DNA from: Gammaproteobacteria bacterium
GTDB taxonomy: Bacteria; Pseudomonadota; Gammaproteobacteria; Steroidobacterales; Steroidobacteraceae
NCBI GenBank assembly: GCA_028293805.1
Contig: JAQGOC010000278.1
Location: 1-55,996 of the forward strand
Reading direction: 5' to 3'
DNA: 55,996 nucleotides
Numbering within the stretch: the first letter of the stretch is position 1; each line of letters starts with the position of its first letter. Positions 33,706 to 43,881 of this stretch are shown here, piece by piece. The notes under the pieces are model-generated. The model saw nothing but the letters and a program-made list of their open reading frames with translations. It had not been told where the DNA came from and searched no databases. The translations under genes and the position numbers were made by a program.

Positions 33706-36700
33706 TCATCCAAGCACGGCGCGTACGCGATGCGTCCCTCCATCGTCCACCAGCGGGACCACCGCCGGCTGCACGGAAAGCACTGCGCCATCTAGCTGCA
33801 GGCTGCTGATTCGGCCGCCTGAGCCACGTGGGTTTTCGACTGCTATTTCGTAGACGGTGGCACGGTATCTGAGGGTGACTGCGAAACCTGGCCACGCCCG
33901 CGGTACACACGGATCGAGCCGCAGACTCGTTCCTTGTACACGACACCCGACAATCCATTCGAGACCGGCGCGATATAACCAGGCCGCCGAACCTGTGTAC
34001 CAGGTCCAGCCACCGCGTCCGACATGCGGGGCCTCGGAGTACACGTCGGCGGCGACCACGTACGGTTCGACTTTGTAGACAGACGCGTCGGCACGCGTCC
34101 GGGAGTGGTTGATCGGGTTCAGCATGGAGAACAACTCATGCGCCTTGGCAGTGTCGCCGAGCATTGCGAATGCGATGGCCGACCAGGTGGCGGCATGCGT
34201 GTACTGTCCCCCGTTCTCGCGGATTCCGGGCGGATAGCCCTTGATGTAACCCGGATCAAGCGCCCCTCGATCGAAGGGCGGAGTGAAGAGCAGACACAGG
34301 CCGGCATCGCGGCGGTCAGCGTACCGCCGGACGAGATTTTCGTCGACCGCTGCCATGGCACGCTGTGCACGTTGGGGGTCCGCCGCGCCTGAAATAACGC
34401 CCCACGATTGGGCGATCGAATCGATGCGACATTCCTCACTCGCCGCGGAGCCGAGCGGTGTGCCATCGTCGAAATATCCTCGCCGGTACCACTCTCCATC
34501 CCAACCGTTGCGCTCGAGCGAGGCAAGTAGTTCGGTGGCAAACGAACGCCAGCTCGCAGCACGTGTCCTTTCGCCGCGGGCATCGGCCAGCGGCGCGAAT
34601 TTCGACAGCGCCGCATACAGAAACCATCCAAGCCAGACGCTCTCGCCTTGCCCTCCGGCGCCGACGCGATTCATGCCGTCGTTCCAGTCTCCCGTGCCCA
34701 TCAGGGGAAGGCCGTGCGTTCCGACGGCGAGGCTCTGTTCGAGCGCGCGCGCGCAGTGCTCGAAGAGTGACGCCTTCTCGTCGGCCAGCGTCGGCTGAAA
34801 AAAACCGTCAGCTTCCTCTGAGCGCAAGGCGGGACCTTCGAGAAACGGGACGATTTCCTCCAGGATCGCCGCATCGCCGGTGACCTCGATATAGTGAGCC
34901 ACGCAGTGGCACAACCAGGCGCGGTCGTCGGAGACGTGGGTACGCACTCCGCGGCCCGTCTGAGGCAACCACCAATGCTGGACATCACCTTCGACGAACT
35001 GTCGGCCAGCGGCGCGCAGCAGATGGGCGCGCGCGAGCGCTGGTTTCGCGATGTTGAGAGCCATGACGTCCTGCAGCTGGTCGCGAAAACCATAGGCGCC
35101 GCTCGCCTGATAGAACGCGCTGCGCGCCCAAACACGGCAGGCGAGAGTTTGATATAGCAGCCAGCCGTTCAGCATGATGTCGAACGATAGGTCCGGCGTT
35201 TTCACCACCACCGTGCCGAGCACCTCGTCCCAGTGCTGGCGTACCGCTCGCAGGATCGCATCGAGATCCGTCGTGCGCCAGCTTGTCACCAGGGATTGTG
35301 CCGCCGTTGTAGTGGCGGCTTCGCCGAGAAACCACACGACCTCGAATGCCGATTGCGCCGGCATCTCAATCGAAGTCTGTAGCACGCCGCAGGGGTCGAG
35401 ACCCGCGCCAACCCGGCCCGACAGTGCCGCCGCGTCAGTGAGCGCCGCGGGCCGCTGAAGCGTGCCGTTGCGACCCAGAAATTCCCTCCGATCGCCGGAC
35501 CATGACGTTTGCAGTCCTCCGAGATCCGTGAACGCTACGCGTGAATCGGTCCCGCTCCACAAATTGCGCGCGAACATCGCACCCGTCACCTCATCGATCT
35601 CGGTCGCCACAAATGGCGCCGAGGCGCCGCGTGTACTGCCAAGCACCCACTCTACGTAGCCGGTCACGGACAGACGACGCGTGCGACTGGAAAGATTGCG
35701 GATGGTGAGTCGCGAGATCTTGATGGGAGCCTCGAGCGGCACGAACTGCAGGAGCTCCAGGGCAATACCGAGTTGTGTGTGTTCGAAGCGACTGTATCCC
35801 TGCCCATGGCGAGCCACATATGCGCCGCTGGGATGACGGATGGGAAGGGCTGTGGGGGTCCACAGAGCGCCGGTGTCATCGTCGCGCAGATAGAGAGCCT
35901 CTCCCGGTCGATCCGAGACAGGATCGTTCGACCAGGCAGTGAGCTGGTTATCGCGACTGTTACGCGCCCAGGTATAACCCGCGCCTTCCGCTGATACCTG
36001 GAACCCAAATTCCGGATTGGCCACCACGTTGATCCAGGGAGCCGGTGTGCATTCTCCGTCGCGCAGAATCGTGACGTACTCGTGGCCGTCGGCCGCAAAG
36101 CCTCCAAGACCGTTGAAGAACTCCAAGGGAATGTCGAGTATTGTTCCAGCCGGGCCGGGTACGACTACGCTGACGTCTTTGGCCGGAGGAGCAACGGCTC
36201 GCGCGCTCTTCTCGAGACGCTCGAGCTGCTCGGCGAGGTTGCCTCTGCGGCTGAGCAGCACGGCTCGCGCGGCCGTCAGCAGCATCACGCGCGTGTCGGG
36301 GGATATGATATCGGAGCGCAGGATGAAAACTCCGCCGCGGGCGGCCTCTCCGGCCCCGCCCGCTCGCGACAGACCGGTGCGAATCAGCATTTCCAATGCT
36401 ATCTGCAAATCCTGCGTGTAGGAGGGCGCTCGCTCGTTGAGAATCACGAGGTCGACGGTCAACTGCTTCAGCCGCCAATATTCAAACGCGCGCAGCAACT
36501 GCCGGACGATGTCGAGATCGTCCGTGTCATCGATTCGCACCAGTACGATCGGCAGATCACCGGAGACCCCGTGCGCCCACAGCGCCGACTGCCCGCTGCC
36601 CCCGCGACAGAGCGCGTCGGATGACGGCCGCAGGGTGGGATCGCTGTAGATGATGTGACCGGCAAGCCGTTGGAACAGATTCGCTTCATCGACCGTGATC

Positions 36701-39700
36701 GCGAGGTGATGAAGCTGAACCTGTGCCTGTGTCCACGCGAGTGTGACGGCGCGGTCATACGCCGCCGAATCGTGATGTTTGTCCGCTAAATCGAGCACTT
36801 CAGTGCGCGTCGGCGCAACGACTGTCCAGAATGCCACTCGCGCCGTAGCGCCCGGGGCGAGTCGCACCCGGCGGCGAAGGCTGAAGATCGGATCGAGCAC
36901 ACTACCGACCGACCCGGACAGCTTGCGGCCTTCGGTGATCACGATCGCCGCACGTAGCTCGCGGCCACGGCCCAGGAACTGTGCGCGGTCGGTCTCGAGC
37001 TGCAGCTCGCCCGTCGTCTGTCCTTCGACCACCGCCAAATGAGCTGCCCAGACTTCCGGATCGGTGGGAGAACGCCGCCGTCTCGTCGCGAGAAGGGCGC
37101 CGATTTCCGGGACGAATTCCGTTTGCACGAATAGCTTGGAAAAGGCCGGATGCGCCGTATCGGAAGCTGGCGGTGCCAGTACGATCTCCGCATAGGACGT
37201 CAGCTCGATTTCCCGAGCTTTGCTGCCGGTATTCGAGATCGAGACGCGACGGACTTCGGCATCGCTCTCGGCCGAGACGACCACATCCAGCGTCGTGGTG
37301 AGCGTTCCATCACGCCGGATAATCTGGGCGTGATCCTCGCTGAACGTCACTTCATAGGCATCCGCCTCTAAACAGGTCGGCTGGTGCCCCGCCGACCAGA
37401 CTTTGCCGCTGTCGACGTCGCGCAGAAAGACATAGGAGCCCCACGCATCGCAGGTGACATCTTCGCGCCAACGAGTGACTGCGAGATCCCTCCAGCGGCT
37501 GTATCCGGAGCCAGCACCCGTGAGCATTACCGCATAGCGGCCATTTGACAGCACGCGTGTTCGCGGTGTCGCGTCGTGCGGAGAATGCAGCGTTCGCGAA
37601 ATGACCGGGATCAGGTCGTACGGCTTGCCGCCGGTGACGATCTCCTCGGCTCTTACGTGAGCCACGGCCACGTCGCGCGGGGTGCGTTCCTGCAGCAACA
37701 ACTCGGTTGCCTGGACCCGCGGCTCGGAATGAAAGCGGGCTCGCATGACGCCCTTCAGCAAGGTGTTGGCCAATGCGACGATGGTCATTCCCTGATGGTG
37801 AGCCATGTAAGCCCGCACGATCGCGACAACCTGGCCTGCCGGCAGGCGCCGTGGCGTGTAGTCCAAGGCTTCATAGAAGCCGTAAGTACCCTGGGCACCG
37901 GCGGCGGCGAGACGAGCAAAGTTGCGCGCGGCGGCGCCCGGTTCGACCATTGCTGCGAGCGCGGTGGCATACGGGGCGATGACGATGCTCTCGCCGAGAC
38001 CGCGCTTCAGACCGAGGCCGGGCACTCCGAAACTGGAGTATTGGTACGTGAACTCGAGATCGCGCGCGTTGTAGGCGGACTCCGAGATACCCCAGGGCAC
38101 GCCTAATTCCTCACCATAGTTCATCTGCCGCCACACGATGAGACGGCTCGTCTGCTCGAGCAGGCTGCCGGCCGGTGCGCGCATGACGAGGGAGGGCATC
38201 AGATACTCGAACATCGACCCCGACCAGGAGACGAGGGCGGCGCCTCGATGAATCGGAGTGACCGCACGTCCGAGCCGAAACCAGTGACGGGCGGGAAGCT
38301 CCCCGCTGGCGATGGCCACGAAGCTCGCCAGGCGCGCTTCGGAGGCGAGCAGGTCATAGCAGCTCGGATCGAGGCTGCCTTCCATAACGCGGTACCCGAT
38401 CGAGAGCAGCTTGCGATCCCGGTCGAACAGAAAGTCGAACCGCATGGCGCGAGCCATGTCCCGCGCGGTATTCGCAAGCTCGAGCAGACGCCGTTCAATG
38501 CCACCCGCGTTACCTTCCAGCTCCGTCGCAATGTCGCGCAGGTGACTCTGGATGGAGTTGTGTGTCGCAAGCGCCCAAGCCGCAGCTTCCCCCGTCGCTT
38601 CATCGGAGCGCTCGTCAGCCAGCGCTTGCGCAGTGGCGCCGGCCGCTGCCGCGAGCGGGGCGAGCGCTGCCATATATGTGGCGAGCTCCACGGACGTTGC
38701 TGGAATTTCGCGTAACAAGAGCGCAAGCGCATTGAGAGCGTCGTCGAGTCGCGCGCGGACCGGAGTGCGCCGGGTGCGATCGTCGGCGAGGGCGAGTAAG
38801 GACTCGCGCATGAGAGCAATCTCGTCTTCGATCCCTGAAAACGACTGAGGGGTCAATGCGCGGCTGCCGGCCAGCTCGGTACAGGTGTTGGCGAGGGTGA
38901 TCAGGTGGGCGGCCAGATTCCCGCTGTCGACGGACGATACGTATTTTGGCTCGAGCGGACGCAGATCCTGCGTGGCGTACCAGTTGTAAAAGTGACCGCG
39001 GAAGCGCTCTAGACGGCCCATTTCCGCGAGCGTCGCCTCGAGGCGCTCGATCAGCTCGAGCGTGCCGATCCACCCGAAGTCGCGAGCGGCGACGATCGAG
39101 AGGAGATACAAGCCGAGATTGGTCGGCGATGTGCGGTGCGCAAGGACAGGGTGCGGATCCTCCTGGAAATTGTCCGGCGGCAAGTTGTGATCCGCCGCGG
39201 TGACGAAGTTGTCGAAGTAGCGCCACGCGCGGCGCGCGATCAACCGTAAGGCGCGGGCATCCGGGTCCGTTATGGACAGGTGCGCCGGAGCCCTTGCAGA
39301 TTGGCTCACCCACCGCGCCACTGCGGGCGAAACAATCCACAACAGCGCGAACGGCAATGCCAACGGAGCTCGCGCATGACCGAAATAGGTCAGGGCGACG
39401 ACAGCGACGCCGATCACGTCCGCGCCGGCCATGCGCCGGCAGAAGCCGAGGAGATCGAGTCGCGGGCTGACATGTGCCTGCGCTGCCGTGACCCACTCGA
39501 GCAGCCGGCGACGGCTCACGAACAGGCGAAACAAGGTTCTGACGATCGCATCGCACATCAACCACGCCTGATGTGCCAGAAAGATGATGAGCAGGCCGAT
39601 CTGGGACAGTGCGAGCAGCGCATCCGTGCCCAGCGTGCGCAAATAGCTGCGTTGCGAGATTCCGCTGCGTGGGGGGAGAATGCCGGCCAGCACCGGTGGC

Positions 39701-42282
39701 AGGGCAGGTATCGCCAGCATTCCCAGCACGAATGCCGTCCAGATCGCCGCGGACGGGAGGGGAAGGCTCCACCCAACGGCCAGCGCAAGCACACTGGACG
39801 GTGCGACGAGCGACCTGCGCAGATTGTCGAGCATCTTCCACAGGCCAAGCAGGGGAATGGTTCTGCGGCGCCGATCGCCGCCGGCGACACCTCGGCCGAA
39901 CAGCCAGGGAAGCAACTGCCAGTCGCCTCGGGCCCAGCGGTGGGCGCGTATCGCAGCCACGTCGTAGCGGGAGGGGTACTCCTCGACGACCTCGATATCC
40001 GAAACGAGGCCGGCCCGAGCGAAGATCCCTTCGAAGAGGTCGTGGCTCAGCAATGTACTGTCCGGAACACGACCCGAGAGCGCCGCCTCAAAGGCGTCTA
40101 CGTCGTAGATGCCCTTGCCAACGTATGACCCCTCGCCGGACAGATCCTGGTAGACGTCGGACACCGCGGCCGCATACGGATCGATCCCACTAGCGCTCGA
40201 GAACAGGCGCTGAAACATCGAGCCCTCGCGCCCCATCGGCAGCGACAGCGCGACCCGCGGTTGCAACACCGCGTACCCTTCCACGACCCGTCCGCTGTCG
40301 GCATCGAAGCGCGGGCGATTTAGCGGATGTGCCATTTTGCCGACAAGGCGACGAACGGTATCTCTGGGCAGCCTCGTGTCGGCATCGAGCGTGATGACGT
40401 AACGCACGCCTGACGGAACGGCCAGCGGACGGCCGCCCGTTGCTACAAAGCTCGTATCGGTCGCGCCGCGCAGCAGGCGATTCAACTCATGCAGCTTGCC
40501 GCGCTTGCGCTCCCAGCCCATCCATTGCCCCTGGACTTCGTTGTAGAGCCGTCGTCGATGCAGGAGGAGGAACCGGTCACCGCCCGGCGCCGGACCGTGG
40601 AGATGATTCAAGCGAGCAATGCCGGCAACCGCGGCATCGACCAGTACGTCGTCGCCCGCGGAGGTTTCACTGGTGGCGTCCGCCCAGTCGGATAGCAAGG
40701 CGAAAGAGATGTCGCCGTCGAGACTTGCGAGATGATGGATTTCAAGCCGCTCGAGATGCTCAGCGAGCGTCTCCCGTGACGTCAGCAGAGTCGGCACGAC
40801 AACCAGTGTGCGCAGATGTTCCGGCACGCCATCGCGCAGTGCGAGAGATGGGAGGATCTTGGCGCCAAAGCGGCTAGTGACACTGAGGTTCACGAGGGCC
40901 ATTGCCGCGTCGATCGCCGGTGCGAGGCTCAAAATCGCGAGCAGCGCGAGGGTCCAGCCATCGCTCGCGACTCCTGCCAACTCGAGCAACGGCCATCCGA
41001 GGATGACGATGGCGACAACAACGATGCACGCTATGTAGGCGCGAATCCGGACCGACGCGCTGACCCGGCCAAGCCACGCTCCGAGCGCAGGCCGAAAACC
41101 AATGGCGGATTCGAAGTCACGGCGACCGCCTGCGATCAAGTGGTAACCGAGGTCAAGCACGCGCGCGGATGCTCCGCCAGCCGCAGCCAGTGCGACGCGC
41201 TGCGCGATCTCGAGTTCCGTGTGTTTCGACCCGCGCGCCAGATCTTCGATGGCGCGGCGATAACGGTCGCGCGTGGCGAAGTCCATTTGCGCAAAGTCCG
41301 TACCGGTGCGTAGAACCGCATCGACGAGACTGACGCTCTCAAAGAGCTCGGTCCAATCCACGTCGGAGATTCCACGCATACTCGTGATGACGTTGCGGAT
41401 AGTGACGTTCGAAGAGCCTTGCCGTTGGTGCTCGTCGCGAACGATCGCGTCCGCCGTCGTCGCCTGTGTCGAAAGATGCCCATCCAGCCAGGCGAGGGCA
41501 GGTGCGACTTTGGGGTTCTGATCGCGCAGCCGTTGCAGTAACTGGACCGCGAATGTCGGCGATAGCGCCGCTGCGTCCCACTGCTGCAGAACTGCCGCCA
41601 TGGGCTCGGTCGCGAGCTCGTTGACCGCGAGAATGCTGTCGGCCAGGCCGTCGGCCTGCTGACGGGAAGCCCGCCCGCTTGCGATGCGCTCCGCGGCACG
41701 ACGCAGGTTTTCAACGAGCACGATGCGCAGAGTGATTGGAACGGCCCACAGCTCGCCGATCGTCAGGGGCTGCACGCGCTGATAGGCAGTCACGAATCGA
41801 CGCAGCAGCTCGGATTCGAAACGACTGTCGGTATGGGCGACGAACGCCCACGCGATGCCGAAGACGCGCGGATATCCGCGCAACGGACCGTCCGCCAGCT
41901 TGGGCAACTGCCGATAGTATCCGGGCGGCAGATCGTCGCGGATCTGGCGAATCTGCTCCTCGACGACATGATAGTTGTCTACCAGCCAGTCGGCGGCGGG
42001 AGTGATCGCGCGGCCTTCGCCGATTGCCTGCGCAATGGAACGATAGGAACTGAGCAGAACCCGGCTGTTGTCGCGCAGGCGCGCGGCCAGGGGCCGTACA
42101 CCGACGGGCCTCGCCGTGATCCTTTGCGCGGCGGCGAGGCTCTCAGCGTGCTGCTCGAGACGCTCGGCGCCGAACAGCTCGGCGCGGATCAGTTCTGTCG
42201 AACTCCATTCGGAGGTTGTCCCCCGTGAGCCCCCGAAGAAGCGCAGCAGCGAGGTCTTCAGATTCTCTGGTACGGGGCTCAG
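33706..42282 (-). CDS. ndvB: Cyclic beta-1,2-glucan synthase (GT84-GH144-like-GH94), non-canonical start
   Basis: This giant inner-membrane enzyme polymerises and cyclises beta-1,2-glucan from UDP-glucose. Domains in order: N-terminal region (RAELFGAERLEQHAESLAAA, then PAADWLVDNYHVVEEQIRQI), first membrane helix near residue 410, GT84 with YVITLDADTRLPRD near 628, further helices about 830-980, a GH144-like (glycoamylase) segment about 1030-1500 with FYNWYATQDLRPL, and a C-terminal GH94 phosphorylase-like part with GTGDWNDGMNRVG near 2530. Length from CTG 42282 is 2858, matching Brucella/Agrobacterium synthases (about 2830-2870). The first conventional codon is TTG 41907, which would remove about 125 conserved residues. 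No ATG/GTG/TTG exists in frame between there and a stop near 42318. CTG 42282 has GAGG 7 nt upstream. Confidence 0.93.
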   Translation of the reverse strand: MSPVPENLKTSLLRFFGGSRGTTSEWSSTELIRAELFGAERLEQHAESLAAAQRITARPVGVRPLAARLRDNSRVLLSSYRSIAQAIGEGRAITPAADWLVDNYHVVEEQIRQIRDDLPPGYYRQLPKLADGPLRGYPRVFGIAWAFVAHTDSRFESELLRRFVTAYQRVQPLTIGELWAVPITLRIVLVENLRRAAERIASGRASRQQADGLADSILAVNELATEPMAAVLQQWDAAALSPTFAVQLLQRLRDQNPKVAPALAWLDGHLSTQATTADAIVRDEHQRQGSSNVTIRNVITSMRGISDVDWTELFESVSLVDAVLRTGTDFAQMDFATRDRYRRAIEDLARGSKHTELEIAQRVALAAAGGASARVLDLGYHLIAGGRRDFESAIGFRPALGAWLGRVSASVRIRAYIACIVVVAIVILGWPLLELAGVASDGWTLALLAILSLAPAIDAAMALVNLSVTSRFGAKILPSLALRDGVPEHLRTLVVVPTLLTSRETLAEHLERLEIHHLASLDGDISFALLSDWADATSETSAGDDVLVDAAVAGIARLNHLHGPAPGGDRFLLLHRRRLYNEVQGQWMGWERKRGKLHELNRLLRGATDTSFVATGGRPLAVPSGVRYVITLDADTRLPRDTVRRLVGKMAHPLNRPRFDADSGRVVEGYAVLQPRVALSLPMGREGSMFQRLFSSASGIDPYAAAVSDVYQDLSGEGSYVGKGIYDVDAFEAALSGRVPDSTLLSHDLFEGIFARAGLVSDIEVVEEYPSRYDVAAIRAHRWARGDWQLLPWLFGRGVAGGDRRRRTIPLLGLWKMLDNLRRSLVAPSSVLALAVGWSLPLPSAAIWTAFVLGMLAIPALPPVLAGILPPRSGISQRSYLRTLGTDALLALSQIGLLIIFLAHQAWLMCDAIVRTLFRLFVSRRRLLEWVTAAQAHVSPRLDLLGFCRRMAGADVIGVAVVALTYFGHARAPLALPFALLWIVSPAVARWVSQSARAPAHLSITDPDARALRLIARRAWRYFDNFVTAADHNLPPDNFQEDPHPVLAHRTSPTNLGLYLLSIVAARDFGWIGTLELIERLEATLAEMGRLERFRGHFYNWYATQDLRPLEPKYVSSVDSGNLAAHLITLANTCTELAGSRALTPQSFSGIEDEIALMRESLLALADDRTRRTPVRARLDDALNALALLLREIPATSVELATYMAALAPLAAAAGATAQALADERSDEATGEAAAWALATHNSIQSHLRDIATELEGNAGGIERRLLELANTARDMARAMRFDFLFDRDRKLLSIGYRVMEGSLDPSCYDLLASEARLASFVAIASGELPARHWFRLGRAVTPIHRGAALVSWSGSMFEYLMPSLVMRAPAGSLLEQTSRLIVWRQMNYGEELGVPWGISESAYNARDLEFTYQYSSFGVPGLGLKRGLGESIVIAPYATALAAMVEPGAAARNFARLAAAGAQGTYGFYEALDYTPRRLPAGQVVAIVRAYMAHHQGMTIVALANTLLKGVMRARFHSEPRVQATELLLQERTPRDVAVAHVRAEEIVTGGKPYDLIPVISRTLHSPHDATPRTRVLSNGRYAVMLTGAGSGYSRWRDLAVTRWREDVTCDAWGSYVFLRDVDSGKVWSAGHQPTCLEADAYEVTFSEDHAQIIRRDGTLTTTLDVVVSAESDAEVRRVSISNTGSKAREIELTSYAEIVLAPPASDTAHPAFSKLFVQTEFVPEIGALLATRRRRSPTDPEVWAAHLAVVEGQTTGELQLETDRAQFLGRGRELRAAIVITEGRKLSGSVGSVLDPIFSLRRRVRLAPGATARVAFWTVVAPTRTEVLDLADKHHDSAAYDRAVTLAWTQAQVQLHHLAITVDEANLFQRLAGHIIYSDPTLRPSSDALCRGGSGQSALWAHGVSGDLPIVLVRIDDTDDLDIVRQLLRAFEYWRLKQLTVDLVILNERAPSYTQDLQIALEMLIRTGLSRAGGAGEAARGGVFILRSDIISPDTRVMLLTAARAVLLSRRGNLAEQLERLEKSARAVAPPAKDVSVVVPGPAGTILDIPLEFFNGLGGFAADGHEYVTILRDGECTPAPWINVVANPEFGFQVSAEGAGYTWARNSRDNQLTAWSNDPVSDRPGEALYLRDDDTGALWTPTALPIRHPSGAYVARHGQGYSRFEHTQLGIALELLQFVPLEAPIKISRLTIRNLSSRTRRLSVTGYVEWVLGSTRGASAPFVATEIDEVTGAMFARNLWSGTDSRVAFTDLGGLQTSWSGDRREFLGRNGTLQRPAALTDAAALSGRVGAGLDPCGVLQTSIEMPAQSAFEVVWFLGEAATTTAAQSLVTSWRTTDLDAILRAVRQHWDEVLGTVVVKTPDLSFDIMLNGWLLYQTLACRVWARSAFYQASGAYGFRDQLQDVMALNIAKPALARAHLLRAAGRQFVEGDVQHWWLPQTGRGVRTHVSDDRAWLCHCVAHYIEVTGDAAILEEIVPFLEGPALRSEEADGFFQPTLADEKASLFEHCARALEQSLAVGTHGLPLMGTGDWNDGMNRVGAGGQGESVWLGWFLYAALSKFAPLADARGERTRAASWRSFATELLASLERNGWDGEWYRRGYFDDGTPLGSAASEECRIDSIAQSWGVISGAADPQRAQRAMAAVDENLVRRYADRRDAGLCLLFTPPFDRGALDPGYIKGYPPGIRENGGQYTHAATWSAIAFAMLGDTAKAHELFSMLNPINHSRTRADASVYKVEPYVVAADVYSEAPHVGRGGWTWYTGSAAWLYRAGLEWIVGCRVQGTSLRLDPCVPRAWPGFAVTLRYRATVYEIAVENPRGSGGRISSLQLDGAVLSVQPAVVPLVDDGGTHRVRAVLG

Positions 42283-42372
42283 GAGGCGGCCTCGGTGCTG
42301 GAGCCAGATAGGCTCCTACGTTCATTGCTAATCGAGACTCTCCTGGTTATTTAGTCAGCCTACGCCGATAGC

Positions 42373-42386
42373 ACCGATCGATCGGT
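42373..42386. promoter_or_regulatory. 14-bp perfect palindrome upstream of the glucan synthase gene
   Basis: ACCGATCGATCGGT lies about 90 bp before the proposed CTG start on the minus strand, in the 206-bp gap after the transglutaminase unit. It is a candidate operator; no cognate regulator is identifiable nearby. Confidence 0.35.
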
Positions 42387-42488
42387 TCGCTAACGCACGC
42401 ACGGGTGCCATCGCCGCGGGATGGCCTCAGGAGGCCGTCAGGCTTGGGCGCAGCGTCAAGTCAGACAATGGCTGGCAGGAAGGGTGAA

Positions 42489-42875
42489 CTAGCGCTGCAC
42501 GAAGTGCATGACGGCCTGCGGGGCAATCCAGTGCGTCAATCGATAATGGTACACGGCGCCGTTGCCGTGCGGACCGGGCGTGGTGTGTGTCAGGTTGGGA
42601 ATGCCCATGCATTCACGGAACGTGCCGTCGCCCGCGATGTCGTAGCAAGCGCGAACTTCGCGATCCGGCTGAACCTGGGTGTTCGTTATGAATTCCACAG
42701 TGACTCGCGCGCCGGTTGAAAGACGGTGTGGGAACGCGCGGTCGAGCGGAGTCAGAGCGTGGAGGCCGTTAGCCGTAAGACGCGGAATTTCATCGGGCAT
42801 CACGCTGATGCTCGTGAAACCGTCGGTGACCCGGACGAATTCTGGCGTTCGGACGGAATCGCACAGGGTGCTCAT
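42489..42875 (-). CDS. Conserved-looking protein of unknown function
   Basis: I do not recognise a family. From ATG 42875 it encodes 128 residues with no signal peptide. Features are GFTSISVMPDEIPRLTANGL near residue 20, TGARVTVEFITNTQVQPD near 55, and a C-terminal GNGAVYHYRLTHWIAPQAVM. The start overlaps the transglutaminase stop (ATGA), so the two are translationally coupled. A longer frame to 43373 lies inside the transglutaminase gene and is a shadow. The glucan synthase gene follows 206 bp later on the same strand. Confidence 0.7.
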   Translation of the reverse strand: MSTLCDSVRTPEFVRVTDGFTSISVMPDEIPRLTANGLHALTPLDRAFPHRLSTGARVTVEFITNTQVQPDREVRACYDIAGDGTFRECMGIPNLTHTTPGPHGNGAVYHYRLTHWIAPQAVMHFVQR

Positions 42876-43702
42876 GGGGCACCCTTGGCCGTTGCGGGTG
42901 TGATTTCGTCGGTCCAGACCTTGAAGCTCTCCAGTACGTTCGGGCCAAAAGTCATGCTGATCGGGACATCCGCCGCGTCCCGGCCGCGCGCAATGAGTAC
43001 GCGGCCGATCCGGGGCTGCAGATTGCGCGGATCGAACACATGCCACGCACCGCCCAGATAGACTTCCATCCAGCCGGCAAAATCCATCGGCAAGGGCGCC
43101 GCCGGCACGCCGATGTCGCCGAGGTAACCCGTGCAGTAGCGCGCCGGAATGTTGAGGCAGCGGCAGAAAGTAATGGCGAGATGCGCGAAGTCGCGGCAGA
43201 CGCCGCGCTTCTCGTTGAATGCTTCGAACGCGGTTCGGGAGGGGCGCGCGTGTTCGTAGCCGAAGGCGATATGCTGATGGACGAAGTTGCAGATCGCCTG
43301 CACGCGCGGCCAACCGGTCGGCCCGCTGCCGAACATTTTCCAGGCCACATCGGAAAGATTGTCGGTGTCGCAATAGCGGCTGCCGATGAGGTAGACGAGC
43401 GTCTCCTCCGGCAGTGTCTCCACCGCGTGTTGTTGTGCCTCGGGCACGACAGGATCCGGTCTGCCGTGGTCGCTGATGATGGCATCAGCCGTGAAACGGG
43501 TGCGTCCCGCAGGGGCTACGACGCGTGTGCACCAGTTGCCAAAGCCGTCCCGGTACATGCTCATGGGCACCCTCGGGACGCAGTGCAAGAGGTCGGGTCG
43601 CTGGAGATCCGAAGAGCGGGTGTAGTGCACGTTCAGAGTGAGGATCATCGGCGTCGCTTGCGCGCACTGATAGACCAGGTCGTAGCCGATTCGTATTTTC
43701 AA
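42872..43702 (-). CDS. Transglutaminase-like cysteine protease family protein
   Basis: This protein of about 276 residues belongs to the bacterial transglutaminase-like family. A beta domain opens KIRIGYDLVYQCAQATPMIL, then the core has AFEAFNEKRGVCRDFAHLAITFCRCLNIPARYCTGYL near residue 165, holding the catalytic Cys. The catalytic His and Asp lie in GGAWHVFDPRNLQPRIGR. I chose TTG 43702 because family members start at KIRIGY; an ATG at 43819 would add 39 residues of unrelated character. The substrate is unknown. It precedes the 128-residue gene and ndvB on the same strand. Confidence 0.88.
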   Translation of the reverse strand: MKIRIGYDLVYQCAQATPMILTLNVHYTRSSDLQRPDLLHCVPRVPMSMYRDGFGNWCTRVVAPAGRTRFTADAIISDHGRPDPVVPEAQQHAVETLPEETLVYLIGSRYCDTDNLSDVAWKMFGSGPTGWPRVQAICNFVHQHIAFGYEHARPSRTAFEAFNEKRGVCRDFAHLAITFCRCLNIPARYCTGYLGDIGVPAAPLPMDFAGWMEVYLGGAWHVFDPRNLQPRIGRVLIARGRDAADVPISMTFGPNVLESFKVWTDEITPATAKGAP

Positions 43703-43881
43703 GCTCTGTTCGGTGCGCGATAACGCGTGTCGCGCAGGCCAAGGATCGTATTGGTCAGCAAGAAGTGCTCCGGGTGGCGGCCAGGCGGGTGGGTCGTTCC
43801 CCCCAGCTTCGCCATTCAAGCGCTGCTGGTCGGTGCGGCTGCGAACACAAGCGCCTTATTTCTGACGGTCCGCGCCTAATC

